A DNA stretch of 64,000 nt from an uncultured Dehalococcoidia bacterium (GCA_951812395.1 CATOSD010000002.1:1-64000), one strand, 5' to 3'. Shown: positions 48,264 through 57,150, numbered from the stretch's first letter. The notes: generated from the letters alone by a model not told the origin. Numbers and translations are program-made.

Positions 48264-50918
48264 ATGACCATCATCTCCTACGACAAGTTCACCCTGTCCA
48301 ACGGCCTGGACGTGATCCTGCACGAGGACCACTCGCTGCCCATGGTGGCCGTCAACGTCTGGTACCATGTCGGCTCCAAGGACGAGCAGGCCGGCAAGAC
48401 CGGCTTCGCACACCTTTTCGAGCACGTCATGTTCGAAGGCTCCAAGCACCACGACCGAAGCTACTTCGAGCCGCTGCAGAAGGTCGGCGCTAACCTCAAC
48501 GGCTCCACCAGCTCGGACCGCACCAACTACTGGGAGACCGTCCCGTCCAACTACCTGGAACTCGCCCTCTGGCTCGAATCGGACAGGATGGGCTACCTGC
48601 TGGACGCGCTGGACCAGAAGCGGTTCGACGTGCAGCGAGACGTGGTGAAGAACGAGCGCCGCCAGAGCTACGAGAACCGGCCCTACGGCATGGCACACCT
48701 GCTGCTCCAATCCGCGGTGTTTCCCTCGCCGCACCCGTATAGCTGGCCGGTGATAGGCTCGATGGAAGACCTCGACGCCGCCGAGCTCGAGGATGTGCGG
48801 GCCTTCTTCCGCAAGTACTACGCCCCCTCCAACGCCAGCCTGGCCATCGCGGGCGACTTCGACCCCGCCGAGGCGACACGGCTCGTCGAGCGCTACTTCG
48901 GCGGACTCCCACCGGGGCCGCCCATCAGCCGCCTGGGCCGCATGGAATCGGACCTGCGCGGCGCCGTCACGCTGTCGATGCGAGACAGGGTGCAGCTTGC
49001 CCGGCTCTACCTCGTCTGGCCCACCGGCCCCATTTTCGGCCCGGACGAGGCCGCCGTCACGATGCTCTCCAGCGTGCTGGGCGACGGGCGTAGCTCCCGC
49101 CTGTACGATTCGCTCGTCTACCGGAAGCAGATCGCGCGGGACGTCGGCGTCTACAACCACGCCCAGGAGATAGCCGGAGAGTTCCACCTCCAGGTAACGC
49201 TGAACGAGGGCCACACCCCCGAGGAAGCCGAGGAGGCGCTGCACGTCCACGTGGAGCGCCTCACCCATGAGCCGCCCACCGAAGAGGAGATGCAGCGCGC
49301 CAAGAACCGCATCCGCAGCGCCCACGTTCGGCAGCTAGAGCGCGTCGGCGGTTTTGGTGGCAGGGCCGACCAGCTAAACTACTACAACACCCTCGCCGGC
49401 GATCCCGGCGTCATCAACACCGATCTCGACAGGTACGACGCCGTCACCCCGGAGCAGGTGCGCCGCGCCGCTGAAGCCATGCTGAACGGCTCACACGTAC
49501 GATTGGTGGTCACCCCCGAAAAGCCTCTCCGGGCGACCTCTGAGTCGCTGGATCGCACCGCCATGCCCTCCGCCGCGTCACCGGCTCGCTTCACGCCGCC
49601 CAGGCCGCGCTCCTTGCGGCTCTCCAGCGGCATCCCCGTCCGGTTCGTGCGCAAGCCCGGCGTGCCTATGGTCGCAGTCCGCGCCGTCGTACGCGCCGGA
49701 GCCACCATGGACCCGCCCGACACCCCCGGACTGTCCAATTTCGCCGCCTCTATGCTGACCGAAGGCTCCGCCAATCGCACCAGCCAGCAGATATCCGCCC
49801 AGATGGAGTTCCTGGGCACCCACCTCGGTGTGGACGTGGCGCGCGAACACTCCGTCGTCTCCACCGTGGCGCTCACCTCGCACTGGGAGGCCGCGCTCGA
49901 CGTCTTCGCCGACTCGCTGCGAAACGCCGCTTTCCCCGACTTCGACCTGAAGCGAATGCGCGAGCGCCACCTGACCGACCTCCGCCGCGTAGCCGACAAC
50001 GCCGGCAGCATCGCCGCCAGGGCCTCCCGCGGACTCGTCTACGGGCCGGCCACCGCCTACGGCCATCCTGTCTCAGGCACCGAGGACGTGATCCGCGGCG
50101 TCGCCCGCGACGACCTGATGGCCCACTACGCGAAGCTGTACTCCCCGGCCAATACCACCCTCATCGTGGTCGGCGACCTGGAAGAGGCAGACGCACTCGA
50201 CAAGCTGGAGTCCGCTTTCGGCGACTGGCAGGGTGAGGACGCGCCCACTGCGCCGTCGGACGCCGCCGACTCGCCCGCTCCGACCGAGATAGTGGTGCAC
50301 ATCGCTGACAAGCCCGGCGCGCCGCAGTCCGTCATCCGCGCGGGGCATCTGGTCATGCCGCGCAGCCACCCCGACTATCTCGCGTTCAACGTGCTCAACT
50401 ACCTGTTCGGCGGACAATTCTCGGCCCGTCTCAACGCCAACCTCCGCCAGGACAAGGGCTACAGCTACGGCTACACCTCGTCCATAAGCTGGTTCTCCGG
50501 CCCCTCGATACTGCTCGCCGGCGGCGCCGTCCAGACCGCAGTGACCGCCGACGCCGTGTCCGAGACCATCAAGGAGTTTCACGAGATACGCTCCACCCGC
50601 CCGGCGACCGAGGAGGAGCTGACCGACGCCCTCGACGGCATACGCCGCGGAATGCCCGGCCAGTTCGAGACCGTATCCCAGACCGCGCAGCAGCTCACCC
50701 GCATGGTGGTCCACGACCTGCCGGACGACTACTTCGACACCTACCTCGACGCGCTCGGCGCGCTCACCCTCGACGACATCCGCCGCGTAGCCACCGACCA
50801 CCTCGACGACACGCGCCTGATAGTCCTCGTCGTCGGCGACCGCGAAACCATTGAGCCCGGCCTGCAGGCCTTAGGCTACCCAGTCCGCCAAGTCGACTAC
50901 GAGGGCCGCCCGTTTTAG
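48264..50918 (+). CDS. M16 family zinc protease, two-domain (insulinase-like)
   Basis: 884 residues. The N-terminal M16 half has the inverted zinc motif HLFEH (residues 50-54) in GFAHLFEHVMFEGS, with the distal Glu in NERRQSYENRPYGMA. The C-terminal half (from about residue 440) has the same fold but lacks HxxEH (LSNFAASMLTEGS), the usual inactive partner half. No signal peptide is evident, so it is probably cytosolic and degrades peptides. ATG 48264. Confidence 0.93.
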   Translation: MTIISYDKFTLSNGLDVILHEDHSLPMVAVNVWYHVGSKDEQAGKTGFAHLFEHVMFEGSKHHDRSYFEPLQKVGANLNGSTSSDRTNYWETVPSNYLELALWLESDRMGYLLDALDQKRFDVQRDVVKNERRQSYENRPYGMAHLLLQSAVFPSPHPYSWPVIGSMEDLDAAELEDVRAFFRKYYAPSNASLAIAGDFDPAEATRLVERYFGGLPPGPPISRLGRMESDLRGAVTLSMRDRVQLARLYLVWPTGPIFGPDEAAVTMLSSVLGDGRSSRLYDSLVYRKQIARDVGVYNHAQEIAGEFHLQVTLNEGHTPEEAEEALHVHVERLTHEPPTEEEMQRAKNRIRSAHVRQLERVGGFGGRADQLNYYNTLAGDPGVINTDLDRYDAVTPEQVRRAAEAMLNGSHVRLVVTPEKPLRATSESLDRTAMPSAASPARFTPPRPRSLRLSSGIPVRFVRKPGVPMVAVRAVVRAGATMDPPDTPGLSNFAASMLTEGSANRTSQQISAQMEFLGTHLGVDVAREHSVVSTVALTSHWEAALDVFADSLRNAAFPDFDLKRMRERHLTDLRRVADNAGSIAARASRGLVYGPATAYGHPVSGTEDVIRGVARDDLMAHYAKLYSPANTTLIVVGDLEEADALDKLESAFGDWQGEDAPTAPSDAADSPAPTEIVVHIADKPGAPQSVIRAGHLVMPRSHPDYLAFNVLNYLFGGQFSARLNANLRQDKGYSYGYTSSISWFSGPSILLAGGAVQTAVTADAVSETIKEFHEIRSTRPATEEELTDALDGIRRGMPGQFETVSQTAQQLTRMVVHDLPDDYFDTYLDALGALTLDDIRRVATDHLDDTRLIVLVVGDRETIEPGLQALGYPVRQVDYEGRPF

Positions 50919-50944
50919 GTTGATGCCCAACGCGAGCATAAGTA

Positions 50945-50985
50945 TCCCCTCTCTCCCGCGCGGAAGAGGGTTAGGGTGAGGGGGG
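50945..50985 (+). repeat. G-rich tailed hairpin repeat, copy 5 (diverged)
   Basis: CCCCTCTCTCCCGCGCGGAAG then AGGGTTAGGGTGAGGGG, downstream of the M16 gene. The ~130 nt after it (to 51118) hold only a short C-terminal-like fragment (FRRLAKDKHRLTDGIRR) without a start. Confidence 0.6.
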
Positions 50986-51118
50986 CCTCAGCCCACCGCT
51001 GCGTACTGCCAGTCCGAATGCGACTTCCGCCGGCTCGCAAAAGACAAACACCGCCTCACCGACGGCATCCGCCGCGCCTCGTCGATAGCCCGCCTCACCT
51101 AGTCCGGAGGGCGCTCCC

Positions 51119-51475
51119 TTACAACAGCAGCATCTCCACCGGGTTCAGCTTCTCGCCTACCCGGTCCACTTCCAGGCCCAATGACTCCAGCGTTGTCACA
51201 CCCATCACCGGCGGATCGTCCTCCCCGCCGAATATCACCGTTACGCCGGCCACAGAGTCTTCGTAACGGACCAAGGCGCTACCAATTTCTCGCGTGAGTA
51301 CACTCCCGAAGCCGCGAAATCGCCGCCTCTGAATTGGTCGCACTCCCAGCCTGCGCAGCAGGTCGGACGGCAGTACGCTGAACATTGCTCCGGTGTCCAC
51401 CAGCACGCGGATCCTCTCGCTCACGTCCGGGCTCGCCGAATTGGACACTTCAACGTCTACTCGGATGAATCCCAT
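51119..51475 (-). CDS. Clan AA retropepsin-like aspartic protease (118 aa)
   Basis: The active-site triad lies in IRVLVDTGAMFSVLPSDLLR near residue 27, and VMGVTTLESLGLEVD forms the second conserved segment. GAGGAG precedes ATG 51475. It is the same length and architecture as the protein at 33207-33563, though diverged, and is likewise a lone minus-strand gene. Single-domain retropepsins dimerise. Substrate unknown. Confidence 0.82.
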   Translation of the reverse strand: MGFIRVDVEVSNSASPDVSERIRVLVDTGAMFSVLPSDLLRRLGVRPIQRRRFRGFGSVLTREIGSALVRYEDSVAGVTVIFGGEDDPPVMGVTTLESLGLEVDRVGEKLNPVEMLLL

Positions 51476-52191
51476 CTAGTAATCTCCTCAGCACGACACG
51501 TGCCGCTTGCACGTACCGTAAACTGAAGAGCGATTGACGTGCAATCGTATCGCCCGTCCGATTGCGACAGACCTGTCGCCGCTCCGCCGTGCAGTCTCGC
51601 TACCAGTACCGGGAACGTCTCGCAGCGCCATCCCACGCTGTTTTCCCGTCCCCAAACCAGACGTATCTCCGCATCCGAAGGCCGAAATTCTGCTCCAAAA
51701 CCGCGCAATCGAGTATCGCTCGCGCCATGTACGTGCCATAAGGTTGGCTCACGGACGCGCACCAACATACCTGTTTCGTGTCAGCGCCGGCGACTGCGAA
51801 GCAGTATGCGGGAGTCCCGTGTCCACATTGAGGGGCTTCTTGATTTCTCCGCACATACGTACTACAATCCCTGTACATTGCACCTAGACAATCCTATCGA
51901 CACCCACCTACTCCCGACTGACGCCCTCAGCCGGCTGTCACATTTCCGCTACAGATTGGCCATCTTGGGACGAAAACCCGGCCAGCTTGGAGCACCAACA
52001 CCACAAACCGCCGATGATCCCAGCTACGAGATATGCACAATTGCGCAATTTGGTGCGCACTTCGCCGAAATCGCTCTCCCGGCCAACTCCGGTCCAACCG
52101 TACTGCCTGCCAACCCGATTCACACCCGCCCGTCCGAAAGTGCTAAAATCGCACCACACCACCGCGCTAGCGTACCCGAGGAGTTCCGACC
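51476..52191. other. 700-nt low-GC intergenic region
   Basis: No convincing gene. Open frames across it (for example 51539-52195) have low-quality composition. It contains a promoter with the palindromic spacer (51840-51868), a GTGC-N5-GCAC string near 51495, and a GCACAATTGCGCAA string near 52035. A -10-like TAAAAT (52144-52149) precedes the first SDR gene. Confidence 0.5.
51840..51868 (+). promoter_or_regulatory. Promoter with palindromic spacer element
   Basis: TTGATT (51840-51845), 17-nt spacer ending in GCACATACGTAC (51851-51862), TACAAT (51863-51868). Same layout as 13182-13210 and 4083-4111. A TTG frame from 51878 runs 105 codons but does not look like a protein I know. Confidence 0.5.
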
Positions 52192-52938
52192 ATGAGACTG
52201 CAAGGCAAAGTGGCCCTCATCAGCGGCGCCGCCAGGGGCATGGGGGCGGTGGAGGCCCGCATGTTCGCCGCCGAGGGCGCGGCCGTCGTCGTAGCCGATC
52301 TGCTGGATGAACTTGGACAGGCGCTCGTCGCCGAAATCGCCGAATCCGGCGGCCGGGCCGCCTACGTCCACCTCGACGTCACCGACGAGGCCGCCTGGCA
52401 GAGCGCCGTCGAATCCGCCACCAACGATTTCGGCAAGCTGAACGTGCTCGTTAACAACGCCGGCATCGTCCGCACCGAGCAGGTGCTCGAGACTACCGAA
52501 CAGATATGGGAAGATGTGATGTCCGTCAACGCCAAGGGTGTCTTCCTCGGCACCAAGGCCGTCATCCCCGCCATGCGCGAAGCCGGCGGCGGCTCCGTCA
52601 TCAACATCTCCTCCAGCGCCGGCCTAACCGGCAGCACCCAGAACGCCGCCTACCACGCTTCCAAGGGCGCCGTCAGAATCTTCACCAAGGCCGCCGCCAT
52701 CCAGTACGCGCCCCACAACATCCGAGTCAACTCGGTACACCCCGGTATGATCGACACCGACATGCTCGCCGCCTCCCGCGTCGGCGACGTCCTGGAACAG
52801 CGCCTCGAAGTGACGCCCATGCGGCGCATCGGCAGGCCCGAGGAGATTGCCTACGGCGTGCTCTACCTCGCGTCGGACGAGTCCTCGTTCGTAACCGGCA
52901 GCGAGCTTGTGATAGACGGTGGACGCACCGCCCAGTAG
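52192..52938 (+). CDS. SDR-family oxidoreductase 1
   Basis: 248 residues, classical SDR. Cofactor motif ISGAARGMGAVEARMFA, NNAG in LNVLVNNAGIV, catalytic Ser in NISSSAGL and YxxxK in YHASK, C-terminal GSELVIDGGRTAQ. GAGGAG before ATG 52192. It is strongly similar to the next gene (shared MSVN..GVFLGTK..IP.MR.AGGGS), indicating tandem duplication. Substrate unknown. Confidence 0.92.
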   Translation: MRLQGKVALISGAARGMGAVEARMFAAEGAAVVVADLLDELGQALVAEIAESGGRAAYVHLDVTDEAAWQSAVESATNDFGKLNVLVNNAGIVRTEQVLETTEQIWEDVMSVNAKGVFLGTKAVIPAMREAGGGSVINISSSAGLTGSTQNAAYHASKGAVRIFTKAAAIQYAPHNIRVNSVHPGMIDTDMLAASRVGDVLEQRLEVTPMRRIGRPEEIAYGVLYLASDESSFVTGSELVIDGGRTAQ

Positions 52939-52956
52939 CCAAGAAACGAATTGTAC

Positions 52957-52994
52957 ATTCCCCCCTCGCAGGGGGAAGGTTAGTATGGGGGTGG
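52957..52994 (+). repeat. G-rich tailed hairpin repeat, copy 6
   Basis: TTCCCCCCTCGCAGGGGGAA then GGTTAGTATGGGGGTGGAC, between SDR genes 1 and 2. Confidence 0.8.
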
Positions 52995-53034
52995 ACGCCC
53001 CCAAAGAACTCTCAGCAGATTGCAGGGGGACATC

Positions 53035-53784
53035 GTGAGACTCGAAGGCAAGGTTGCGCTCATCACCGGAGGATCCCGCGGCCAGGGCGCCGCGGAAGCC
53101 CGCCTGTTCGCGAATGAAGGCGCCGCGGTCGTCATCGCCGACGTGCTCGAGGAGGCGGGGAAGCAGCTCGAGGCCGAGATCAACGAGACCGGCGGTCGCG
53201 CTCTCTTCGTCAAGCTTGACGTCACCGCCGAATCGGACTGGCAACAGTGCATCTCCGACACCGTCGAGCGTTTCGGCAAGCTCGATGTGCTGGTCAACAA
53301 CGCCGGCATCTACGGCCGGACGATGATCGAGGACACCACCGTCGAAGAGTGGGAGCGCATAATGTCGGTCAACACCACCGGCGTGTTCCTCGGCACAAAG
53401 CACGCCATCCCGGAGATGCGAAAGGCGGGCGGCGGCTCCATCGTCAACATATCCTCCATCGCCGGGCTTGTCGGTAGCCCGCGCGGCGGCGCCTACACTA
53501 CCTCCAAGGGCGGCGTGAGGCTCTTCACCAAGTCGACCGCGATCCAGCACGCCCAGGACGGCATTCGCGCCAACTCCATCCACCCCGGCCCAATCGACAC
53601 CGAGATGATTGCCGACAACATCGGCACACCCGAGGGCCTCGCGGCCTCCCTGTCCCGCGTCCCTCTCGGCAGGGTCGGCACCGTGGACGACGTAGCATAC
53701 GGCGCCCTCTTCCTCGCGTCGGACGAGGCCTCCTACATGACGGGCTCAGAGCTCGTCATCGACGGCGGCGTAGTCGCACAGTAG
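53035..53784 (+). CDS. SDR-family oxidoreductase 2
   Basis: 249 residues from GTG 53035, which has AGGGGGA upstream; a TTG at 53020 is less likely. Classical SDR: ITGGSRGQGAAEARLFA, LDVLVNNAGIY, NISSIAGLVGS, YTTSK (YxxxK), GSELVIDGGVVAQ. Paralogue of the preceding gene. Substrate unknown. Confidence 0.92.
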   Translation: MRLEGKVALITGGSRGQGAAEARLFANEGAAVVIADVLEEAGKQLEAEINETGGRALFVKLDVTAESDWQQCISDTVERFGKLDVLVNNAGIYGRTMIEDTTVEEWERIMSVNTTGVFLGTKHAIPEMRKAGGGSIVNISSIAGLVGSPRGGAYTTSKGGVRLFTKSTAIQHAQDGIRANSIHPGPIDTEMIADNIGTPEGLAASLSRVPLGRVGTVDDVAYGALFLASDEASYMTGSELVIDGGVVAQ

Positions 53785-53808
53785 CCTCAGCCTTCACATC
53801 TTCCGATT

Positions 53809-53850
53809 GTCCCTTCCCCCTCGCAGGGGGAAGGTTAGGATGGGGGTGAC
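53809..53850 (+). repeat. G-rich tailed hairpin repeat, copy 7 (type copy)
   Basis: CCCTTCCCCCT-CGC-AGGGGGAAGG perfect stem, then TTAGGATGGGGGTGAC. It ends 10 nt before the third SDR gene. Confidence 0.85.
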
Positions 53851-53859
53851 GCCACAACC

Positions 53860-54684
53860 ATGACTCTCCGCGGCAAGGTAGCCATCATCACCGGAGCGGG
53901 CAAGGGCATCGGACGCGGCATAGCGCGGGCCTACGCGAGCGAGGGAGCCAAGCTGGTGCTGGTCTCGCGCACGCTAGGCCAGGTTGAGTCCGCCGCCGAA
54001 GAGGCCCGCGCCTCCGGCGCGGAGGCGTCGGCGCTCGCGGTCGACGTGGCCAACCCCGACAACGTGCGCCGCATGGTGGACCACACCCTCGAGCGCTACT
54101 CCCGCGTGGACGTGCTGGTGAACAACGCGGCCATCCTCGGCCCGGTGGGTCCGCTGCACCTGAACGACGCCGATCACTGGACGCAGGCAATAAACATCAA
54201 CGTGACCGGCCTCATGCTCTGCTGCCATGCGGTTCTGCCCCACATGATAGAGCAGGGCGGCGGCAAGATAATCAACCTTTCGGGCGCCGGAGTGACTCGC
54301 GCCTCGGAGACGATCAGCGCCTACGGCGCCTCCAAGGCCGCCGTGGTGCGTTTCACCGAGACGCTCGCGCTCGAGATGCTCCCCCACAACGTCAGCGTGA
54401 ACGCGCTCGGCCCCGGCCAGATCGACACGGAGCTGCTCGACCCGATGGCGGGCGACGACAGCCTGATCGAGCCGGTGATGGGCGCGATGGTAAGGCGCAC
54501 CAAGTCGGGCAGGGGAGCGCCGCTAGAAGAGGCCGCCGCACTCGCCGTCTGGCTCGCCTCGGACGCCTCCGACGGTCTAACCGGGCGGCTCATCTCCGCC
54601 ACCCAGGAAGACTGGCGCGAGCTCGGCGCCCGCATCCCGCAGATCATGGCGTCCGACCAGTACACCCTCCGCTTCAACGCCTAG
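53860..54684 (+). CDS. SDR-family oxidoreductase 3
   Basis: 274 residues. ITGAGKGIGRGIARAYASEG, VLVNNAAILGPVGPLHLND, LSGAGVTRASETISAYGASK (Ser and YxxxK present), ending TQEDWRELGARIPQIMASDQ. More distant from SDR 1 and 2, with an extended C-terminus instead of the DGG ending. ATG 53860 follows the repeat directly without a clear Shine-Dalgarno. Substrate unknown. Confidence 0.9.
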   Translation: MTLRGKVAIITGAGKGIGRGIARAYASEGAKLVLVSRTLGQVESAAEEARASGAEASALAVDVANPDNVRRMVDHTLERYSRVDVLVNNAAILGPVGPLHLNDADHWTQAININVTGLMLCCHAVLPHMIEQGGGKIINLSGAGVTRASETISAYGASKAAVVRFTETLALEMLPHNVSVNALGPGQIDTELLDPMAGDDSLIEPVMGAMVRRTKSGRGAPLEEAAALAVWLASDASDGLTGRLISATQEDWRELGARIPQIMASDQYTLRFNA

Positions 54685-54700
54685 TGCAACGGTCGTATTG

Positions 54701-54732
54701 CCCCTCTCCCTCGAGGGAGAGGGCTAGGGTGA
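54701..54732 (+). repeat. G-rich tailed hairpin repeat, copy 8 (diverged)
   Basis: CCCCTCTCCCTCGAGGGAGA then GGGCTAGGGTGA, immediately upstream of otsB. Confidence 0.65.
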
Positions 54733-54740
54733 ACAGGCCG

Positions 54741-55580
54741 ATGCCTCCCCCAAACCTGTTAGCCAACCTCCACGCCGTCGCCCCCCTGCTCCGCGCCCGC
54801 CGGCTCGGACTGGTTCTCGACTACGACGGCACAATCTCGGAGATAGCCCCCACACCTGAGGAGGCCCGCGTGCTGCCGGAGGCCGCCGATGCCCTGCGAG
54901 GCCTCGTGGGCAAGCTGGCGCTGGCGGCGGTGATGTCCGGCCGTGCGGCCGAGGACGTGGCCGCGCTGGTTGGAGTGGACGGCCTGACCTACGTAGGAAA
55001 CCACGGCGCCGAGGTGCTGCACGACGGGCGGCTGGAGCTTGCGCCGGAGGCCGAGGCGGCCCGCGACGCTGTGGCCGGTGTGTTCGAGGAGTTGCGCGCC
55101 GCCTTGGACCTACCCGGCATGGTCTGGCAGGACAAGGGCCTCAGCGCGACCGCACACTTCCGGCTCGTCCCCGATCCTGGCCGCGCAGCCCGGGAACTGG
55201 ACGACGCTCTGCGGCGAGCGGACCCGGCGGCTCGTGGGGTCAAGGCGTTCTGGGGAAAGATGGCGCTGGAGCTACGCGGCGCCAACGGGCCAAACAAGGG
55301 CAGCGCGACGAGGAACTTGGCTCGCCGTTTCAACCTGGACGGCCTGCTGTTCATCGGAGACGACACAACCGACGTCGACGCCATGCTTACCGTCAGGGAC
55401 CTATCCTCCAGGAGCATGCTCGCTGGGCTGAGCGCTGTGGTCCTGCACGACGACACGCCGGAGCCGGCGCTCCACGCGGCTGACTACTCGCTGGATGGCG
55501 TGCCGGAAGTGGGAAGGTTCCTGTCCAGGCTCGAGGGAGCGATCCAAGAAGTCCCTTACCCTTCGCAGGGGGAAGGTTAG
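54741..55580 (+). CDS. otsB: Trehalose-6-phosphate phosphatase
   Basis: 279 residues from ATG 54741; the frame extends to 54684 but that part is repeat-derived. HAD motifs: LVLDYDGTISEIAPTPEEAR (motif I), the cap region, FWGKMALELR with GANGPNKGSATR, and FIGDDTTDVDAM. It dephosphorylates trehalose-6-phosphate; no otsA is in the window. The C-terminus VPYPSQGEG and the TAG stop are contributed by a dispersed repeat (55551-55590). Confidence 0.88.
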   Translation: MPPPNLLANLHAVAPLLRARRLGLVLDYDGTISEIAPTPEEARVLPEAADALRGLVGKLALAAVMSGRAAEDVAALVGVDGLTYVGNHGAEVLHDGRLELAPEAEAARDAVAGVFEELRAALDLPGMVWQDKGLSATAHFRLVPDPGRAARELDDALRRADPAARGVKAFWGKMALELRGANGPNKGSATRNLARRFNLDGLLFIGDDTTDVDAMLTVRDLSSRSMLAGLSAVVLHDDTPEPALHAADYSLDGVPEVGRFLSRLEGAIQEVPYPSQGEG

Positions 55581-55590
55581 GATGGGGGTG
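55551..55590 (+). repeat. G-rich tailed hairpin repeat, copy 9
   Basis: CCCTTACCCTTCGCAGGGGG then AAGGTTAGGATGGGGGTG. Its TTAGG supplies the stop codon of otsB. Confidence 0.8.
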
Positions 55591-55607
55591 CTCCGCCCCT
55601 GCCGGTG

Positions 55608-56063
55608 CTATACGCGCTCCCCGATGATAGTCCGTATCGACGCGATCAAGCTGCCCGCGCCCCGGTAGCGGATCTGCCAGAGGTGCATCTGCTCCCGCGG
55701 CACGTCCCTGCCGTGCACCTGGTAGTACGCCGGGCCTCCAATGCTGCCGTGCAGCACGAGAAACCCGCCGGCCACCACCCCGAGCAGCGGCGTTATCATG
55801 TTGAGGCTGTACGACGCTATGATCGAGACTATGGTTACAATGGCGCCGACCATCATGCGCGGATGGTTCGAAGTCCGCACCTCATCGATCTTTTCTATCT
55901 GGGAGTACGGCAGCTCGTGAAGCTCCTCCGCGCCGTTCCTCTCCAGGTGCAGGATCAGCCTTGTGGACGTAGCGTAGTACGGCCCAAAGCGCGAGATGAT
56001 GCGCTCCCTCTGTTCCAGGTGGGTCTCGACGCCCATCGGTCGCGCTCCGTGCTCTTCTTCCAT
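55608..56063 (-). CDS. Membrane protein with PH-like domain (151 aa)
   Basis: Residues ~15-62 (RERIISRFGPYYATSTRLIL ... SYSQIEKIDE) look like a bacterial PH-type domain. Residues ~70-105 hold two hydrophobic segments (MMVGAIVTIVSIIASYSLNM, LGVVAGGFLVLHGSI), then a C-terminal strand-rich part. Probably a small membrane-anchored protein of unknown function. It follows the cyclase-family gene on the same strand with a 4-nt gap, suggesting co-transcription. Confidence 0.7.
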   Translation of the reverse strand: MEEEHGARPMGVETHLEQRERIISRFGPYYATSTRLILHLERNGAEELHELPYSQIEKIDEVRTSNHPRMMVGAIVTIVSIIASYSLNMITPLLGVVAGGFLVLHGSIGGPAYYQVHGRDVPREQMHLWQIRYRGAGSLIASIRTIIGERV

Positions 56064-56067
56064 GCCG

Positions 56068-57015
56068 CTAGAAAATGGCCAGCGGATTGCACGGCGAGCC
56101 TGTGGTGTTGGTCAGCCGCAGCGTGCCGATGGACAGCATGAACTCCCAGCGGTTGCGCTCTTTGCACGCCTGTGCCAGCTCTTCGAGGTTGGCGTTGTCC
56201 AGGATCCACAGCCCCATCGCGACGATGCCCACCTGGTGGACCGGGTTGGACATGGAGGGATAGCCGGACGGCGATACGTCGTTGCCGGTGTCGGTGCCCA
56301 GCATGGCGATTCCGCGCTCATGGAACAGTGGCAGGCAAGCCGCCTGGCACGCGGTGGAGCCGGCCTCCCGCGGCACGGGGCCTTCGACGTTGCGCCGGTG
56401 CAGTTGGCCGGTGCGTATCAACAGTACGTCGCCCTCCTCGATGGTGAAGCCGCAGCGCTCTTCGGCCGCCAGTATGTCTTCCGGCATCACGCCTTCTCCG
56501 CGCTCCAGCCAGTCCACGCCCCGAATCTCCGGCACGTCAACCAGCACTCCGCGCGTGACTATACCCTTGTGGGCAAGGTCGATGGACTCCACAGTAGCGC
56601 CCAGGCTGGTCGAAACCAGGTGCGCGGGGCGTCCGTTGTACAACTTGCCCTCCCAGAAGAAGTGGGCCAGGCTGTCGACGTGCGTGATGGTGAATCCGTG
56701 GAAGATCATGCCGAAGAAGTCGGTGGCGGCCTGGTTCGGCCTTGATGAGACCTTCTGGCCGCTCGCCCAGCCCTCGCCGCTCTCGACCATGAAGTGGATG
56801 GGAGGAATCGGCACGTCGGCCGCCGGTTCGAACATCACCGGCCGCGCGCACGAGACGCTCACGCCCTCGCGCACCAGCGAGGTGGCCTGAAGCGTCTTGA
56901 CGGGGCTGAGCAGGTTGAGCGTGCCGAGTTGGTCGTCGTCGCCCCATCGGCCCCAGTTGCTGAGCGAGTCGAAGTACGAAAGGACTTCGGCCTCGGTGGG
57001 AATGTTGTTACTCAA
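56068..57015 (-). CDS. Cyclase-family (kynurenine formamidase-like) metal-dependent hydrolase
   Basis: 315 residues. The metal-binding segment is ITHVDSLAHFFWEG (the family's HxGTHxDxPxHF region), followed by GVLVDVPEIRG and EGDVLLIRTGQL and a late GTDTGNDVSPSGYP. The long N-terminus (WGRWGDDDQLGTLNLLSP) is typical of the larger members in Chloroflexi and Actinobacteria. It probably hydrolyses an amide or lactone in an aromatic pathway. Substrate unknown. Confidence 0.88.
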   Translation of the reverse strand: MSNNIPTEAEVLSYFDSLSNWGRWGDDDQLGTLNLLSPVKTLQATSLVREGVSVSCARPVMFEPAADVPIPPIHFMVESGEGWASGQKVSSRPNQAATDFFGMIFHGFTITHVDSLAHFFWEGKLYNGRPAHLVSTSLGATVESIDLAHKGIVTRGVLVDVPEIRGVDWLERGEGVMPEDILAAEERCGFTIEEGDVLLIRTGQLHRRNVEGPVPREAGSTACQAACLPLFHERGIAMLGTDTGNDVSPSGYPSMSNPVHQVGIVAMGLWILDNANLEELAQACKERNRWEFMLSIGTLRLTNTTGSPCNPLAIF

Positions 57016-57150
57016 ATCGGCCTCCTTGAAAGGGTCGAGCCGGCGCGGTTCACGCTGGGGCGCAAAGCCTCAGAGTCGCCAACGTCTGGGTAGTATTATC
57101 CGCCCAATGGCGCTACTGAGGCAAGCCCTGAGGCGCGCGCCTTGGGGCGG

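Noticed and set aside
51539..52195. 218-codon ORF before SDR 1
   Set aside because: Residue composition is random-like, its start is not supported, and it ends in the SDR ribosome-binding region; other frames are equally open in part.
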